Shown: positions 44,126 to 44,843 of the stretch, in pieces
Position numbering within the stretch: position 1 is the stretch's first letter
How the letters are laid out: each line of letters opens with the position of its first letter
Source of the DNA: a virus
IMG/VR virus record: IMGVR_UViG_3300022074_000095
Span: 1-44,843 of that record
DNA length: 44,843 nt
Strand: one strand, 5' to 3'
Program-made: the position numbers and the translations under genes
The notes under the pieces: model-generated
Seen by the model: the letters and a program-made list of their open reading frames with translations, nothing else
What the model was told of the DNA's origin: nothing
Databases searched by the model: none

Positions 44126-44276
44126 TTAAATGATCCTTTGTTGTGTATGTTCTTATTATAGGGGATGATTTACCGCAATGGGGACAGCGGTGGACAGTTT
44201 GTTCAAGTGTCACATCATCGGGAGTAATGACCACAGGCATGCGGGGCAGCTGTGGTCTTTTCTTTAGTTTAGTCAT
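44115..44276 (-). CDS. Small zinc-ribbon-like protein
   Basis: 53 residues: basic N-terminus (MTKLKKRPQLPRMPVV), then CPHCGKSSPIIRTY, a single CxxC knuckle. The start overlaps the upstream gene stop by 8 bases and the end overlaps the next gene, fitting a leftward operon. A boxed promoter lies inside it. One CxxC suggests zinc binding as a dimer or a degenerate finger. Confidence 0.6.
   Translation of the reverse strand: MTKLKKRPQLPRMPVVITPDDVTLEQTVHRCPHCGKSSPIIRTYTTKDHLNET
44155..44200 (-). promoter_or_regulatory. Boxed promoter, copy 4 (leftward)
   Basis: On the minus strand AAACTGTCCACCGCT runs from 44200 and TATAAT from 44160, exactly 40 bases apart. It lies in the zinc-ribbon-like gene and faces the gene at 43895-44125. 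Confidence 0.55.
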
Positions 44277-44472
44277 AGAAATGATTCATCACATCTCTTA
44301 CACGCTCACGGTCTAGACTGTCACCGTCACCCCATTCAACCATATCGTTGCATGAGTCAAGGTAGTAGAGTGTTGCATATGCAACTTGCTCGCGTGTTCT
44401 ACCTTGTGGATATAGACCACCGTCCCCATAAAATGAGAGTACGTAGTCTATGAATTCTTGGAAGTTTTTCAT
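44269..44472 (-). CDS. Unknown small protein, possibly leaderless
   Basis: 67 residues: MKNFQEFIDYVLSFYGDGG, LYPQGRTREQVAYAT and DMVEWGDGDSLDRERVRDVM, a form I recall from other uncharacterised phage proteins. The ATG sits only 3-6 bases after the -10, so the transcript would start at or next to it. The upstream in-frame ATGs precede the -10 and are rejected. Confidence 0.65.
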   Translation of the reverse strand: MKNFQEFIDYVLSFYGDGGLYPQGRTREQVAYATLYYLDSCNDMVEWGDGDSLDRERVRDVMNHFYD

Positions 44473-44478
44473 ATTATT

Positions 44479-44524
44479 ATAATAGCAAACTGTGCACCCA
44501 ATGGTGCATAGAGTGTGCCAGTTT
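44479..44524 (-). promoter_or_regulatory. Boxed promoter, copy 5 (leftward, weaker)
   Basis: AAACTGGCACACTCT runs from 44524 on the minus strand. TATTAT begins 40 bases away at 44484, and an overlapping TATAAT begins at 44481 (43 bases). The box is less conserved than the others. Confidence 0.45.
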
Positions 44525-44526
44525 AT

Positions 44527-44572
44527 AAAGTGTCCACTCATAGCAGACATGCACCCTGCTGCACCCTATAAT
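44527..44572 (+). promoter_or_regulatory. Boxed promoter, copy 6
   Basis: Box AAAGTGTCCACTCAT (44527-44541), identical to copy 2, starts 40 bases before TATAAT (44567-44572). It diverges from copy 5, and the two boxes nearly touch. TATAAATC, a near-late core, follows at 44579. Confidence 0.7.
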
Positions 44573-44599
44573 AAGGATATAAATCACAGAGGTTAACCT

Positions 44600-44843
44600 T
44601 TGAAAACAACTACACTCACAGTCGGACGCAACATCAAAGACAGCGGAACCGTTACTAATCAGATGTTAGAACAGTTCATCAAGGATGAGGTCCTTACAAG
44701 ACTTGAGTATGCAACCATTACTCACGGGATGGGCATCTATAAGGGAACCATGGAAGCAATCGTATGCATTTCTGTTTCTGATGACAAGAACGAAGATGCA
44801 CTCTTTGAAGTGGGTGAAGCATACAAGAAACAGTTTAGGCAAG
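44600..44843 (+). CDS. Unknown protein, 3' end outside window
   Basis: At least 81 residues from a TTG preceded by AGAGG (44588-44592). MKTTTLTVGRNIKDSGTV, then FIKDEVLTRLEYATITHGMG and AIVCISVSDDKNEDALFE look like a small alpha/beta domain. The frame is open to the right edge. Not recognised. Confidence 0.65.
   Translation, partial: MKTTTLTVGRNIKDSGTVTNQMLEQFIKDEVLTRLEYATITHGMGIYKGTMEAIVCISVSDDKNEDALFEVGEAYKKQFRQ

Noticed and set aside
44229-44265. Perfect GACCACAG/CTGTGGTC stem followed by TTTTCTTT, terminator-like on the plus strand
   Set aside because: It lies inside the leftward zinc-ribbon-like gene and no rightward gene leads into it. It could still be real for an antisense RNA.

Overview
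The window reads as a section of a T4-like marine cyanophage genome (a myovirus of Synechococcus or Prochlorococcus). Genes are packed with 1-20 base overlaps. T4-type replication, late-transcription and baseplate genes (gp33, gp59, gp32, gp53, gp48, gp4, gp26, gp51, gp5) are interleaved with cyanobacterial metabolic genes: psbD, cp12, talC, pebS and cpeT. T4-like late promoters (NATAAATA or CTAAATA) recur. Both window edges cut a gene: psbD on the left, an unknown gene on the right.

Layout. 1-9886 (+): psbD, then cp12, a 2OG-Fe(II) oxygenase, glutaredoxin and small unknowns. Next come thyX, an FmdB-like protein, phoH, a PD-(D/E)XK nuclease, gp33, gp59, a DUF1825-like protein, pebS, gp32 and talC. 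9883-12551 (-): gp53, gp48, an unknown and gp4. A compact bidirectional late promoter at 12549-12585 separates this from 12583-22429 (+). That stretch holds a tail-tube-like protein, gp26 with gp51 (apparently joined by a -1 frameshift), a tape-measure-like protein with an M23 peptidase, a second large structural protein, a gp27-like hub, a gp5-like hub and a beta-helical spike. 22470-26011 (+): small unknowns, an acyl-carrier-like protein, two 2OG oxygenases and cpeT. 26038-36388 (+): tail-fibre genes, including a 1507-residue protein, a glycine-rich adhesin candidate and a pair of paralogous unknowns. 36382-44843: an accessory region with two DNA methyltransferases, a restriction-like nuclease, a zinc peptidase, an SF2 helicase, another 2OG oxygenase-like protein and many small unknowns on both strands.

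How it fits together. The metabolic genes would keep photosystem II supplied with D2, block the Calvin cycle (CP12), favour the pentose phosphate pathway (TalC) and alter bilin or phycoerythrin metabolism (PebS, CpeT). The replication genes and ThyX would use the resulting reducing power and sugars to make DNA, and the late genes build the tail.

The two strongest novel signals are regulatory. First, a partly dyad-symmetric box, AAA(G/C)TGtcCACtc, sits 39-40 bases upstream of a TATAAT-like -10 at six places on both strands of the 37-44.6 kb accessory region, apparently in place of a good -35. Second, a T TTT TTC slip site with a following hairpin at the very end of gp26 leads directly into the gp51 frame, which has no upstream start codon. 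All function calls come from reading motifs and recalling families; no database search was run.
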